64,000 nt of DNA from Hydrangea macrophylla (Eukaryota > Streptophyta > Magnoliopsida > Cornales > Hydrangeaceae), in assembly GCA_033977485.1 (NCBI GenBank), contig CM066982.1:30854218-30918217 (forward strand), read 5' to 3'. Every line of letters begins with the position of its first letter. The stretch's first letter is position 1. Shown here piece by piece: positions 23,236 through 35,697 of this stretch. The notes under the pieces were generated by a model. That model was not told where the DNA came from and searched no databases. It worked only from the letters and a program-made list of their open reading frames with translations. Made by a program: the position numbers and the translations under genes.

Positions 23236-24721
23236 TGGGATTGTACCCTCAAACTCGGTCTTTATGTATGAAACATTTTGCATTTTATATATGGATATCT
23301 TTTATGCATTTAAATATGTGTGATTCATGAGATGACTATTTGTAATCCTTAAGCATCATAGTAGGTAATTCGTGTATATATGAGATACATATAAGTGGGA
23401 TAGGAATTACTATTATTTGATGCTTAGAACTTGTCACAGTGGATGATGAGACTGGATTTCTCATCAGGTATACACTGTAGCATGATTAACTACCATTGGA
23501 TGGACTGATGTATCTCGATCAATAGAGTATAACTCTTAGTTAATATGCTAGTGCTTATAGTGCATTGACAGACCTTGAGCTTTCCTATTGACATCTAAGA
23601 TTTTCAACAGTCGATAGGAACTCATAACTTATATAAGGTATGTGTTCTCAATCTTGAGACAATTATGGATACAGACTGTGGATGTGGCTGCTTTGACTTA
23701 CCAATCAGTAAGGTCTTAAAGATCAACACTTGGGTATCTTGGGTATGTTACATTCATAGGGTTGCGAACATGTCAAGATAGAATCTACACTCTAATGAAG
23801 AGTAAGTATTTCCTTGAGAATGTCACCAAGTTGATTACTGAGAACTGCAGTATTGTTGATAAATAATTATCAACATGTTTGGTAATCATGAGAGGTGAAT
23901 GAGACTCATGGAATACAAGAAGTAATCATTATTTAGGTTGACAGTAACAATTATCTGACTACCTAAATATGATTATGAATGCTAACAGTAGAGGGTCATT
24001 AGTACACCATACAAATATAGTTATCGCTTCGGATATGTTCTTTTACGTTAGAGTGCAGTTATCGTTATATAGTAGAGTTAACGTTAACTGATCAGTTGGT
24101 TAATTCACTGATCAAAGGGTTTGATCATGGGAATTAATGAATGGTCTGAGCCAACAATAAAGAATCTAGGAGGTCCCACTCTTAGCTCCACATAGAATAC
24201 TTGGAAAGGCATAAGGGGATTGATCCAATCGATTGAAAGAGTTTGAATCGATTGATATTTCAATTGATTGAACAAGTTTCGATCGATTGAACATGGGACA
24301 GTTTGATCGATTGAAAAGCTTCAATCGATTGAAACCTAAAGTCGGTTTAGAAGCTTATAATAGGAGGACTTGCGAGATGGAATGTTTAGTTGTCATTTTT
24401 CTTCTCTCACAAGTCTAGACAGTCTTATAAGTCTTCTAGCCTCTCCTATCCCCTCCATTAGGGTTCCTACCAACCCTAGCCTCTCCGGGAATATTAAAGG
24501 AGTCATAAGGGTGAAGATCACTTAGAGGAAGCTATTGCATATTGAAGGAAGAAGACTAATTCAGAATTGGGTTCAAGACACAAAGGTATTATTCTTGTTC
24601 CTATCTCTTCCTTATGCATCTATGGAGTTAATAAGTAGTAGATTCGAGGCAACCAATAAAGTTTTTGAAACTTGTTTTTCCGTTGTGCACTAATTAAGTT
24701 TTTTGAAATTTATTTCCATCA
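23236..24721 (+). mobile_element. 5' LTR of Ty1/Copia element C (copy 2)
   Basis: Begins TGGGATTGTACCC (start inferred from TG and comparison) and ends TTTCCATCA, followed after two bases by a tRNA-Met primer site. The same LTR occurs at 760-1992 and, reversed, at 43966-44322. A TTATAATAGG box at about 24353 follows a cluster of six palindromic TCGATTGA-type motifs (24225-24345). The 3' end is secure; the 5' end is a best guess. Confidence 0.8.
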
Positions 24722-24723
24722 AT

Positions 24724-24735
24724 TGGTATCAGAGC
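24724..24735 (+). promoter_or_regulatory. Primer-binding site of Copia element C
   Basis: TGGTATCAGAGC, the canonical plant initiator tRNA-Met primer site, two bases after the LTR end. Confidence 0.9.
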
Positions 24736-26428
24736 CACGCTTATTTTGATCTATAGATGCGTTTTTGGAACCCTAGTTTGATTTGCATGATTATTTTAGG
24801 ACTTTTTTTGAAACTGCATCATCACAGATGTGTTTTTACAGCTGTTTCATAGCAGAAAACAAATCTGCGATTGCATAGGATGCATGGGAGTTTCGATCGA
24901 TTGAAAGAGTTTTGATTGATTGAAGCTGCCGATTTTCGATCGATTGAACGGTGTTCCATCAATTGAAATTGTACTGAGTTCAATCGATTGAACTACGATT
25001 CGATCGATTGAAAATGATTTCTCTGTCCTGAAGTTTTAATAGTTTTAAAAGTTTGCAAAATCATTTGTTTTAACGTTTTAAATCATTATGAAAATTTTAA
25101 ATCAATCAGTGAACTTTCTGTTTCAAGTGATTGAACTTGTTTCGATCGATTGAAACTAGTTCAATAAATTGAACCTTGTTTCAATCGAGTGAACCTTATT
25201 TCAATTGATTGAACATGGACATAGAGATTTTTTATGCTGTTTTAAAGTTCTAACTTTTTCATAAAGTGTATTATGAAATATGTGAATAAACTAGGTTTGT
25301 TATGCGTGCGTGGTTGTTTGTACAACTAAGCTTTTGCAGCAAGAACTATTCTACTGTCTCCTATGGCACCAAGAACAAAATTTGAATTTTGCATTTAATG
25401 TTTGAGATTGGTGTTGTATTTAAATTTGGTTTGGTTTTAAGGCATGTGTAAAGGGTGTTGCGACTTCATTCCTACGAAAAGGAAAGTCGTACCAGTTTTC
25501 CAATCCTTTTTATATTTATTACTATTTTCTGTTTCTAGATAAATTGTAAGCTTTGAAAGAAGTATAGGGCCAATGTAATAGAATAGAATATTCCATAAAG
25601 ATTGAGAAGCAAACCGAAGTCCATAAAGATGGAGTCAAAGGTAATCAAGACAAAAGATGGATCTATGAAGATAGAGCCATGGGAGATAGGGCATTGTTAA
25701 ATGCTTCTCTTTCAATTTTAGTTTTTTATTTTATGTACTTGGTTGTGATTGGCATTACATATATTGTTACTACTTGCATGCACGTGAAATAAATTTTCTA
25801 AAATAAAATTCAAAAATCATTTCAACACATTAGTAAACATTAGATGTTTATGGGTAATGTGAAGAAACAACTTTTTCAAAAGCAAAATCCTTAATTATCA
25901 AATCTAGTGGGAAATGGACTTATTAATAACTCCTACAATCTTGCATTAACGGTTCACTGTAAGATGAGTAGAGTATTCTGTGTCACCCAGCCATGGGTGG
26001 TCATTCCATATGGAGGGTACAATATTCATTGGTTACTAGATATAAACTTCCTATGGATGGGATCAGTGAGACGTATTAGAGGGTGACCACCACACGGAGG
26101 CACTACTTGAGGTGGTTGTCATTGGATCCTAGCTAATGGTGCACACTAGCTAAGCTATGAATAAGGGATCCCACACGAGGCATTATTCAGCAACTTAGAG
26201 ATCAAATTGGTTCAGAAATCATGACCTATTTTGCAAGAGTTGCATAGCGGACAAGTCATGATTAATCAAAAGATTGAATAATGATCACCACACGGAGGCT
26301 TTGTTATTTCATTTTTATATTTCAGCGACTATGTTATGAAATAAGGGTTTTAAGGATTCTTTTATTTTTTACTGTCTAATTTTGATATCTATATTAAAAT
26401 TTCTGTTATTCATTTTTCAGAATTAATC
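24736..26428 (+). other. Leader of Copia element C with palindromic motif array
   Basis: 1.7 kb of untranslated leader. Between about 24893 and 25215 a second set of TCGATCGATTGAA-type motifs recurs about ten times (for example TTTCGATCGATTGAA, GTTCAATCGATTGAAC). Around 26080-26310 phrases like CACCACACGGAGGC recur. No gene. Confidence 0.6.
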
Positions 26429-27895
26429 ATGTCTGGATCTGCATTAGTCCACTTGCCACCATACTCACACAAAATAAGCTAACTGGAAACAATTGCATCA
26501 AATGGAAATATAATCTGGATATTGTTTTAACTGCAGAGGATCACATATATGTCTTCACTATCCTATGCCCTGCCGAACCCGTTGCTAGGGGTGGGCATAC
26601 TTCGGGCCAACCGAACTTTCGAACTGAAACCAAAGTTTCAATCCATTTTAGTTCGGTTTGAACCCGAACCAAAGTAAGTTCGATTTGAAACCGAACCGAA
26701 CTTAAAAAGTACAGTTCGATTTTCAGTATGGTTTTTCAACTCAAACACGAATCAAATTTTTTATGTTTTTTTAATTTTTTTTAGACCTAGGATTGTTTTA
26801 GGTTGCTTGCAAAATGCAAGGTACTGTTACTATTTGAGTTATTCCTTTGTTCTTGATTACCAAATGATTTTTATTTTTATTTTTATAGATCTAGGGTACT
26901 TCATTAGTTATATTCTTGATTACCAAATGTTTGTTGTACTTGGGGCTTGTGTTGGTAACTTGGTGAACAGGTGAAGTATTAAAGACTTTAAAGAATTAAA
27001 GCACTTCACTATAATGCTATTACTATATATAATAGAAAAAAAAACTTCGGTTGAATTTCAACCCGAAGTTTTGAACCAAACCCGAACTTAAATTTCAAAA
27101 CCGAACTATATTTTCGAAGTTCATTTTAGTTTGGATTTTGGTATTAAAATTCCTAACCCAAATTGAACAACCCGAACTGAAGTTTTCGGTTCAAAACCGA
27201 ACCGACTGTTTACCCACCCCTACCCGCTGTAAATGCTTCAAAAAATGCTAGACGCGAGTTCGATAGGTGGAAGAAATCGAATGGGATGACACGTTGCTAC
27301 ATTCTGGTCTGTATGGCTAGTGTGTTGCTACACCAGTTCTCGTCGAACGATTCATCCAGTGCCATTATCACTTCCTTAAAAGAAATGTTTGGGGAACATG
27401 GTAGACCTGCTAGGCAGATCACCATGCAAAAGATAATGAGTGCGAAAATGCGGGAAGGAACTCCAGTCAGAGAGCACATTTCCCACATTTTAAGAATGAT
27501 CATAAATTTAAATGAACTGGAGACTCTAGGTGCCAACATTGATGCACAGAACCAAGTGGATCTGATCCATCGTTCACTCAATTCAAACTTAATTACAATA
27601 TGAATCAAATGAATTTTTTAATGAACAAACTGATGAGTTCTCTTCAGGCAACGGAAGGGGTGATCAAGCCTGGGGGCAACGTTATGAATGTTGAGAAAGG
27701 TAGTTCTTCTTGATCATTATCAAAAGGCAAAAAAGGGAGAAGAAATCTAGCACTAGTGGATCAAGTGTTGGACCAGTCCCAAAGATCGCAAAATATAAGG
27801 GAAAGGGTAAAGGCAAGGGGAAGTTAGGTGGTCAAGGCAAAGGAAAGTGTTTCCAATACGGTGAGAAGGGCCACTAGAATATGAATTGTCTAGAC
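26429..27895 (+). pseudogene. Copia gag (UBN2 type), broken by a MITE and stop codons
   Basis: Starts with ATG at 26429. A conserved gag start segment (KLTGNNCIKWKYNLDIVLTA) is read in a shifted frame. Gag then resumes after the inserted MITE, with MFGEHGRPARQITMQKIMSA and EHISHILRMIINLNELE, the typical UBN2/retrotransposon gag fold. Near 27847 a zinc knuckle appears as KCFQYGEKGH, a stop codon, then NMNC: the second cysteine is Tyr and a stop interrupts. Frameshifts and stops make it non-functional. It would package RNA in a functional Copia element. Confidence 0.8.
26586..27222. mobile_element. hAT-type MITE inserted in Copia gag
   Basis: Terminal inverted repeats TAGGGGTGGGCATAC and the complement of TTTACCCACCCCTA. 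The flanking 8-mers are CCCGTTGC (26578-26585) and CCCGCTGT (27223-27230), matching at six of eight places, as expected for an aged hAT target duplication. The interior is full of GAACCGAAC and CCCGAAC phrases. 637 bases, no transposase. It splits the gag reading frame between the residues ILCPAEPVA and the continuing NASKNARREFDRW. Confidence 0.85.
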
Positions 27896-28472
27896 TCTTA
27901 GCTACAAGAGTTCAAGGTATGATTGAATCACATGTGATTGAAGTACATTTTATAACGGATACTTCAAACACTTGGTGCATTGATTTTGGTGCAACTAACC
28001 ATATCTATAATTTGTTGCAGGGGTTCAGATCAACCAAGAGGTGCAGTGATGGGAAGATTGTGTATACTCTAGGTTCTAGTGCAACCGTTTCTACGATTGC
28101 TATATGAGTGGTAGTTTTAGAATTTCTAGATAATAAGACATTGGTTTTATCAGATGTACTTTACGCCCCTTTAATGAGACGTAATTTAATTTATGTTTAA
28201 GAATTATTGAATAATAGTTTTTCTTTCTATTTTGGAATTGAAGTTGTCATTAAAAGAAATGGTTCTTTTATATGTTTTGATATTAAAACTAATGGCTTGT
28301 ATGTGATCACTCCTACTATTTTTAAGGATTCTAACATGGAACTTAATAACTCAGTGGTAACTATACCATCTAAAAGAAAGGAACCTTCCACTAATCTAAC
28401 AAGGCTTTGGCATATGATGCTAGATTATATCAATCTAAACAGGATTGGTAGACTAGTCATAGAAGGGTCTTA
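27896..28472 (+). pseudogene. Copia protease and pre-integrase remnant
   Basis: An aspartic-protease segment reads TWCIDFGATNHI. The active-site triad that is D-S-G in functional proteins is D-F-G here, so catalysis is unlikely. After further stops, the pre-integrase motif LWHMMLDYINLNRIGRL is visible at about 28407-28455, normally LWHxRLGH. Frames are broken at 28107 and 28200. Order and spacing are those of a Copia polyprotein. Confidence 0.75.
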
Positions 28473-28478
28473 GGCGAT

Positions 28479-29183
28479 TTGGTTCTCGAACCAATGGAAG
28501 ACTGTGAATCGTGTTTAGAGGGTAAAATGACCAAAAGGTCCTTTCCCACAAAGGGCAATAGGACCAATGTATTGTTGGAATTAGTTCACACTGATGTGTG
28601 TGGTCCAATAAATATTAAAGCTAGGGATGGTTATGAGTATTTCATTACATTTCCTGATGACCACTCTAAGTATGGATATGTGTATCTAATGCAGCATAAG
28701 TCCGAAGCCTTTGAAAAGTTTAAAGAGTTTAGGGCTGAAGTGGAGAAGCAATTGAGCACACATATCAAAGCCATTCGATCTGATCAAGGTGGTGAGTACC
28801 TCTCTAATGTGTTCATTGATCACCTCATACATAATGGGATTCTGTCATAGTTGACTGCACCTGGTATGCCTCAATTGAATGGTGTAGTAGAGAGAAGGAA
28901 CCATACGCTTTTATACATGACTAGGTCGATGATGAGTTATTTGGAGTTGCCATTATATCTTTGGGGTTATGCCTTGGAAACCACTATGTACATACTAAAT
29001 CTAGTTCCAGGAAATTCTGTTCCTATGACACCATAGGAGATGCGGATTGGATGCAAGCCCTCTTTGCAACATCTCCGAATATGGAGATGTCCAGCATATG
29101 TGCTGAAAGGAAAGATGAGCAAATTGGAATCACGATCGAAAGTATATTAATTTATAGGGTATCCAAAGGGTACTTATGATTGG
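28479..29183 (+). pseudogene. Copia integrase, truncated by element E
   Basis: Continues with an integrase core: LVHTDVCGPI (first catalytic Asp), AIRSDQGGEYLS (second Asp), and, after a stop at 28848, GVVERRNHTLL (catalytic Glu). The rest follows in frames that shift near 29040; the last recognisable phrase is a GYPKGTYDW-like end at 29150-29183. There the sequence passes without gap into the LTR of element E, so reverse transcriptase, RNase H and the 3' LTR of the Copia element are missing from this side. Confidence 0.85.
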
Positions 29184-29284
29184 TGATGATGCCAAAATCT
29201 GAGTAAGGATAATTTAGAGGTAGATGGATGAGCACAGGTAATTTGTATGTGGTTCGGCCCCGTTAATGAGGTGACCTACGTCCA
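29184..29284 (-). mobile_element. Element E 3' LTR, outer part
   Basis: TGATGATGCCAAAATCTGAG to CTACGTCCA, homologous to 43517-43618. Interrupted at 29284 by element F, resuming at 37634 after the duplicated GTCCA. Confidence 0.85.
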
Positions 29285-30879
29285 TGGCAAGACTAAAAAG
29301 TTGTGCACTCTTGTGCAACACCCAAGTGTAGGTGATCGTGCAAGTAATACTGGATAGGTCCAGGTCGATCCCACAGGGAAGGAATAGGAAGGATATATAC
29401 TAAGTTACAACCTAGAGAAAAAGAAAATATCAATATACGGGTGGAGGTTCTAATGAATCCTAATCAATTAAATTAAACTAAATAATAAACTAAAGTATAA
29501 AGAAACATAACTAATTAAACAGATAAACTAAAGGTGTTGGAAACACGTGAATCCACATTTATCCTAACCATCTACCATGCATACTCATTAATGTTCTATG
29601 GAGTTCATTCCTCTTCAGTATTCCGTATTTTTCTACAGATATAGAATCAATAGCCCTTTTATGACCAGGACTACATCATCACAGTTGATTTAAAATATTT
29701 AGAAGACAGTTTAAAACAATGGTTATTACTTGAACTCTAAATGGTGTTAGCATTCAAAGTGGTTTTCAAAAGTCATTGAAGAAAATAGCCTTAAGCCTTT
29801 AAGTTCTAAAAACTGTTGTGACAAACTGAGCTTATAGGGACAATTTGATAACAGATATTTAAAATAGAAAGTCATGGAATACTTAAAAGAATCATCTCAG
29901 GAATTAACATGTTCGATCGATTGAAGTGGTCTCGATCGATCGGACAACATAATCCTTCAATCGATCGAAATGCCTTAGATCGCTTGACTATGGCTCGGGT
30001 TCGATCGATCGATCGAAATACCTTCGATCGATCGAGCCCAATGTTTCTAAAGATTGCATGGCAGAGGCTGGGAATCAATGTTTCATCACATATTCCCAAC
30101 GTCTAAACTACAGAAACATAAACAAACAAGTACAGGAATAGACAACTAAAGTAATCATAATAACTATATCAATAAACAATCAAAATAAGAGAAAGGAAAG
30201 GAAAAACCTGGAATAAATCTGAAAATAACTTGTAAATAACTTGTAAATAACTCGAATCTTCAATAATCTTCAGTATGATAATGAAAAAGAGGAAAAAACA
30301 TGAATTTAACCTAATCTACTCCTAATCTAACCCTAAAACTACCCTAAACTTCTGTTTTCTGCGTTCTGGAGCGTCCTCCCTTCGTCTGATGTCAAAACGA
30401 CTTATTTATAGGGTTCCTGCAGAGTTTACGCAACTTTTGGGAGAAAATAAAGTTCGATCGATCGAAGGTTCGATCGATTGAACTCTCTGATTTTGACAAC
30501 TCTGCACACCGATGGAAGAATGACCATAACTTTTCACTCGGATCTCGGATTAACCTTCGTTTGCGGCCACATGACCGTAGCTCAAAGATCTACATTTTGT
30601 ATTTCTTGGAAAATTTTCCAAATCTAAAGTCTTCATTGTCAAAATTGGCGTTTTCTCAGCTGCTTTTGTTATTCTCTTCACCAGAATCACTTTCTTTAGC
30701 TCCACTTCATTGAATTACATCCTAATACCTATAAAACAATGCAAAAACATATGTTTTAGAATTAACACAATAAAAAGAATATTGTTATTAGAATGCACCT
30801 AAAGGTAGGGGCTGGGGATAAAAGTATGCATAAAAGACTATATATTATGCTATGAATATGCACTTTTCACCTTGAATCA
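29285..30879 (-). mobile_element. 3' LTR of element F
   Basis: Begins TGGCAAGACTAAAAAG and ends CACCTTGAATCA. A TATA box on the minus strand (TATAAATAA) lies at 30402-30411. Palindromic TTCGATCGATCGAA motifs lie upstream (30450-30485) and downstream (29905-30040) of it. It differs from the 5' LTR by scattered substitutions and a few indels of 4-20 bases inside or beside the palindrome clusters and other short repeats. Confidence 0.85.
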
Positions 30880-30895
30880 CCCCCCCCCACCCACT
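30880..30895 (-). promoter_or_regulatory. Polypurine tract of element F
   Basis: On the minus strand AGTGGGTGGGGGGGGG directly before the LTR start TGATTCAAGG. Fixes the element's orientation. Confidence 0.7.
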
Positions 30896-32912
30896 AGCTC
30901 GTTGCTAGTCCCTAGCAATGAAGCGAACTACAATAATGTTTATTTGAACTCTAAAAATTGAAAACAAAAGAAAGTAAAAATCCTAAATCACTTTCGCAGG
31001 AATCGCGATTGCATTTAGCCTATGCAACAAGCCTTTAAACCCCTAGGTTCCCCCTAGTGGACGAGTGTTGTATCGTGAGGGTTTGTAGTGAATTTACCCA
31101 CAAAATTCATATTTATGGTAATGGTTCTCATTTAAATGTTTTCAAGAAATTTTTCCTTTCATTTAGCAATATAGTTAAGCTCAACAGTCTTATGAAACTC
31201 TCTAGTATGCCATAGCAATGCAACACACACATTACAGTTAATCTACTATCAAAGTCATTAGAATGTTCCATACCTATCAATCTTCAAGTGTGTGTGTGAA
31301 TGGACAACCAAAATACAAAACATTAATTTTAAAGCTCGCATAACCTAAGACGCTATCAAGACGTTCATTTTGACTCGACTCTCACCTGGATTACACTCAA
31401 AAGATGAAATCACTCCGAATTAGGTGTAATAATTGTCACTCATGATATTGAAGCTATAAAGAGTAAATGTAAATGGAAACAAATGCTTCTCATATCGAAA
31501 CAGAAAAACGGACATTTTAGTCCACAAAGTTTCATGAATGGATACTTTTCACTAGAAGAGCGAGATACAGTGGAGAACTCTCTCATTACCTTAACTTCAA
31601 ATCCAATTTACTTAAAATCATCAGGACTTAAAAAAAAAAGATATTCGATTGAGAAGAAAGAGGCTTGTGATATTCAATTGGGTCAAAAGATGTGATTGGA
31701 ATATCTACTATAACTTCTCAAACTTCCCCACATCTGCAATCTCTCTCTTCTTCTTTTCTTTTATTTTATTCTTTTTTTTCACTCTTCTTTTTATTACTAT
31801 TTTTTTTCTTTTGTAACAACCATTGGCATTTTTTTTGTTCTTTTTTTTCATGCTTTTCTACCTTTTCTTTTTTTTTTTTTCTTTTTTTTTTTTTTTTCTC
31901 TTTGCCAACTTTCCCTTATTCACACAATCAAACTTCTTGTCAAAATAACACATACCAATCACTCCTAAATGAAAAACTGAGGCTTGAACTCCTAATTTGG
32001 AGTTAGGTATAGACTTTAAGGATTGTGAAGACAAGACGATTATGATGAAGGCTCAAGAGGTGAAGTAAAGGAATATCATAATGGTAGGCCAAAATTGAAT
32101 TATACGTGTATGGTCAAAAGATGGCCTAAATCATCTTCTAAGTTAATAGGATTATTCATTTCAGTAAATTCAAGAGCTCTAAAATTTGGTAAATCCTGAA
32201 CGTTCTCCTCTAGTAATCAGTTAAAATGAAAAAAATTGAGACTTTCAATGAGTCAATACGCTTTTCAAAAAGTAAGAGTAATTTTATAAAACCCTCAAGA
32301 AAAAAGAATGGCTCAAAAGCTCGCTTGGGTTATTAGTCTCCACTATAGTCTCTCAAGACGCCTAAATTATGCTTACTAATCCATTTTAGCTAAGTACAAG
32401 ATTGTCACAATGTGCTCAAAGTTGTTTGAAAATTAAAGGCATCAAATATACTATAACTAAGATAGTAAACAAACTACTATTGTGTATCACATACTAGTAA
32501 CATACAGAAAATAACACTAAAAACTAACTACATTAACTAAGAGAGAAATACAAGAACCATTTTATTATCTTTAAAAATAAAATTAAAAGTTTTAAAATTT
32601 TTGACAATTTTAATTTACTGAGACATGTTGCTAAGCAGGTATATTGACATTAAAGCATAAAAAGAAAGAAACGAGGCATGCAATGACTCACTCCCCCAAA
32701 CTAAAACTAAACATTGTCCTCAATGTTCTAAACTAAGCACATGGACATGTAAAGTAAAGCGAGAGAAGGAAGGATGTTACCTCGAGGCGTTAATATCCAT
32801 TTTTTTTATATGTTACCTGCAAAATCATTAGTAGCAACAAGGAAAAATAGAGAAAGAATATAATACAACTACTCAGTAAATAAATTCGGTTAATCAAGAT
32901 TTTTATCATAAA
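30896..32912. other. Element F 3' internal region, non-coding
   Basis: No coding motif. A T-rich stretch at 31770-31900 gives low-complexity frames. On the minus strand, around 32690-32735, the phrase CATTGAGGACAATGTTTAG followed by TTTGGGGGAGTGAG appears. This phrase is common upstream of the 3' end of plant Ty3 elements (from memory). Confidence 0.5.
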
Positions 32913-33131
32913 TTAATAACCGAAATTTTTGAGGATCCTCCCAATGAGAGTGCGGGGATCCTCACAAAAATGCAACTTCCCCCAACTAATGTCAAGCTCA
33001 AGGTCAGAGGAGATGATGCAAACATACGGCTTTCGAATTTGTTGGGGATAGTTATAAGAGGTATAGGGGATAGTTATAAGAGGTATACCACACTTTTTTT
33101 GAATTATACTCAAGAAAAGATCTTTGGTGGT
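32913..33131 (-). CDS. Element F hypothetical protein, downstream part
   Basis: An open frame of about 73 residues, including DLFLSIIQKKCGIPLITIPY and SSDLELDISWGKLHF. It runs into the solo LTR G at 33131. If G and one copy of its duplication are ignored, this frame joins without break to the frame upstream at 34777 onward (ending PPYIKIEAVIGNAT). It was therefore one coding stretch before G inserted. I recognise no domain; it may be part of a structural protein of the element. Confidence 0.45.
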   Translation of the reverse strand, partial: TTKDLFLSIIQKKCGIPLITIPYTSYNYPQQIRKPYVCIISSDLELDISWGKLHFCEDPRTLIGRILKNFGY

Positions 33132-34771
33132 TGACACGAAGATTTTTTTGTGCGCTCTTGTGTGCTATACCCATGTGTAGGTAATCGTGCAAGTAGTAAA
33201 CTGGATTAAGTCCAGGTCGATCCCACAGGGAAGGTGGTAAACTAAATACTTAGATTATTCTCAAACAAGAAAAATAAAATTATTTATAAGATGTAGAACA
33301 CAAAGTTCCACAGTTTAACAACTACTAAACTGAAACAATTAACTAGACTAACTAATCACTAATTAATTAACTAAAGCAGCGATTTGAAAAGTGTTTTTCT
33401 TAATTAAAAAGGAATGTTGGGATTACACGAATCCACTGCAACCTAGCCATCTACCACGCAGTTACATTGAAGCTCGAAGGAGTACACTCTCTACAGTATT
33501 CCGTACTTCTCTTAAAATAAAGAATCCATAGTCCTTTCATGACCGGGACTATATCATCACATTTACGTTTGAAATACATAAAAGGTGGTTTAAAACAATA
33601 GTTTAGACTCTCACCTACAATGGTATTAGCATTGAGGGTGGTTTGCAAAATATATTGAAGGAAAATGCCTTAAGGCTTAAAGTTCATAGACTGTTTTGAC
33701 AAACTGAGCGTTTTGGGATAGTTTGATAACAATCCAGTAAAACAGAAGGTCTAGGAATACTGTATAGAATATTCTCAAGAATCAGAATGTTCGATCGATC
33801 GACGCGCTTTCGATCGATCGAAAATCTTCATCTCTTGATAGATCGAACTGACCTCGATCGATCGACAATGTCTCTGGTCCGATCGATCGAACCACTTCGA
33901 TCGATCGAGCATAGAAATTAATTTGCTACATGGCAGAGGCCTGAGATCACGGTTTCATCGTGATCTCCCAACTCGGGGACTACTCAGACATAGTCTGGAG
34001 TGTCTCAGTATTATTCTTAACGTAAAAATTCATTAAGATTGCGTTTGGATGAGATTTAAATATGCAATCAATGAAAAGCTATGATTTAAACACTACCAAC
34101 AAGTGAAACTTCAATCCAATCAGAAATAAACTAGGTAAACTACTGAAAGAACGCAACAAAACTGATATAATCAAACCCTGGAACAAACAAGCTATGGATA
34201 GACTTTCAACTTCAACCAAATGCAATATCCAATCAACAAACCTACAAAAATCCAAGTAAAACCCTCTCTCTATATGTAAAAACTGATAAAACCAATGTGG
34301 GCGTCCCCCTAGACGTATGCAATACGAGTTTATATAGTAACAACCTAATGCTAGGGTTCAACATCCATTTCTGCTACGTGCGCGTAACATTCTGATAAAA
34401 GGCATGTTCGATCGATCGAACTATTCTCGATCGATTGAAACTCTAGAACTTCGATCGCTCAAGAATTTTGCGATCGATCAAAACGTCGATCGATCGAATG
34501 TTCTTTAATCGATCGAACTCTGTATTTCCACTTTTGATTGTCTTCATTAGAATTCAGCATTTCCTTTTATCGTTATCTTTCAATTCTTCCCACAACAACT
34601 GTTAATCTGCACAAATCACAGCTAAAACACACAACTTATCATAGATTAATAAAAAATGTGTATAAACTGGCGTTGTAATTCAAATTGCAGATAAGTCAGG
34701 GAATTGTAAACTAAATCAATACTTTTTCTTCTTTTAGCGCAGTTGTATGTTACAAATACCCCCGCTTGTCA
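33132..34771 (-). mobile_element. Solo LTR G, nested in element F
   Basis: Starts TGACACGAAG and ends GCTTGTCA, with perfect TGACA/TGTCA inverted ends. It is flanked by GTGGT on both sides (33127-33131 and 34772-34776), a perfect 5-base target duplication. No internal region or second LTR, hence a solo LTR left by LTR-LTR recombination. Its U5 part is related to that of F (shared GGTCGATCCCACAGGGAAGG). A minus-strand TATA box (TATATAAAC) lies at 34328-34336, with ATCGAT palindromes upstream (34405-34517) and downstream (33790-33910). Confidence 0.9.
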
Positions 34772-34929
34772 GTGGTGGCATTTCCTATAACAGCCTCTAT
34801 TTTAATATAAGGCGGTGGCCACGGTTCGATAAAAGGAGTAGGGTCTAAGTAATATTCTAATTTAGCTTTATTACCCTCCTTTTGTTCTAGAACAGAATCT
34901 ATGGAGATATGATCATAGGAATTTAATTT

Positions 34930-35511
34930 CTATTCTATGTAAATAGTTTTGGACTGGACTTGGATAAAGCTATCTATTTGGGCCTCAATGTCAGTATTAC
35001 TCAAGAAGGTCAAGCAGTCTAGTAGATTACTAGCTTCTTGTTGAAGTTTAAGATCATCTAATGTGGGCCCAAAAGTTTCTAAGTCCTCTCTCAAAGAATT
35101 TTGAAAAATAAAATTTTGCGAAATACATGTGCTAGAATCCTTACCATCCTCTTCCACAACACATTCTATTTGTTCATTAGTGGGGTACACATAACTTTCA
35201 AGCTCGGGATGCGAGCTTTGAATAATAGAGAGGATAGGTGATGGGCAACTTGGTGGCACCACCTCTTCGGCCGAAAGAGGTGAGGGTTCATAAATATCAT
35301 ATGAATCTAAACCAGATTTAGATTTTTCAATTATGTCCTCCCTAGGGTCACTATCAAAGGTAGGGGTAGAGTTAACAGGGGACTCATCCTTTCCTAATTG
35401 CGTGCAGTCACCTAAACTCTCATTATCTGTAAAAACCTCATTCTCATCCGTGTAACTCTCCTCGTTATATATGTCATCTATTGAGGTTCTCTGGACAAAG
35501 GAATTGTACAA
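34930..35511 (-). CDS. Element F acidic hypothetical protein
   Basis: A 193-residue open frame, rich in Asp, Glu and Ser with few basic residues, ending QVQSKTIYIE. It has no zinc knuckle, protease or polymerase motif and no signal peptide or membrane segment. It lies between the Gln/Tyr-rich frame at 35698 and the frame broken by solo LTR G, in the same orientation as the element. The stop at 34930 may be a late mutation, because a similar reading continues beyond it. I do not recognise the family. Expression is uncertain. Confidence 0.5.
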   Translation of the reverse strand: MYNSFVQRTSIDDIYNEESYTDENEVFTDNESLGDCTQLGKDESPVNSTPTFDSDPREDIIEKSKSGLDSYDIYEPSPLSAEEVVPPSCPSPILSIIQSSHPELESYVYPTNEQIECVVEEDGKDSSTCISQNFIFQNSLREDLETFGPTLDDLKLQQEASNLLDCLTFLSNTDIEAQIDSFIQVQSKTIYIE

Positions 35512-35697
35512 CTTTATCTAGGCAGTGAAGGAGTTGATGTCTGGGGTTGTATATTTAGGAGAAGATGGTTCTACAACTTCATGCTTAATGGTTTGGTTTT
35601 GGAGTTCGTGTTGGGTTGTCACTTTCTCGAATGAGTTGTTAACCTTATTCGGTATAAACCTATCATTGTCCTCCAATTTCATTCCATTGTTAGTGTC

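Noticed and set aside
29872..30106. Overlapping frames on both strands rich in Ile-Asp-Arg and Phe-Asp-Arg
   Set aside because: They translate the ATCGATCGA palindromes; the DNA motif is the signal, not a peptide.
31692..32006. 104-residue Phe/Leu-rich frame that looks like a membrane protein
   Set aside because: Encoded by T-rich low-complexity DNA in the non-coding 3' part of element F.
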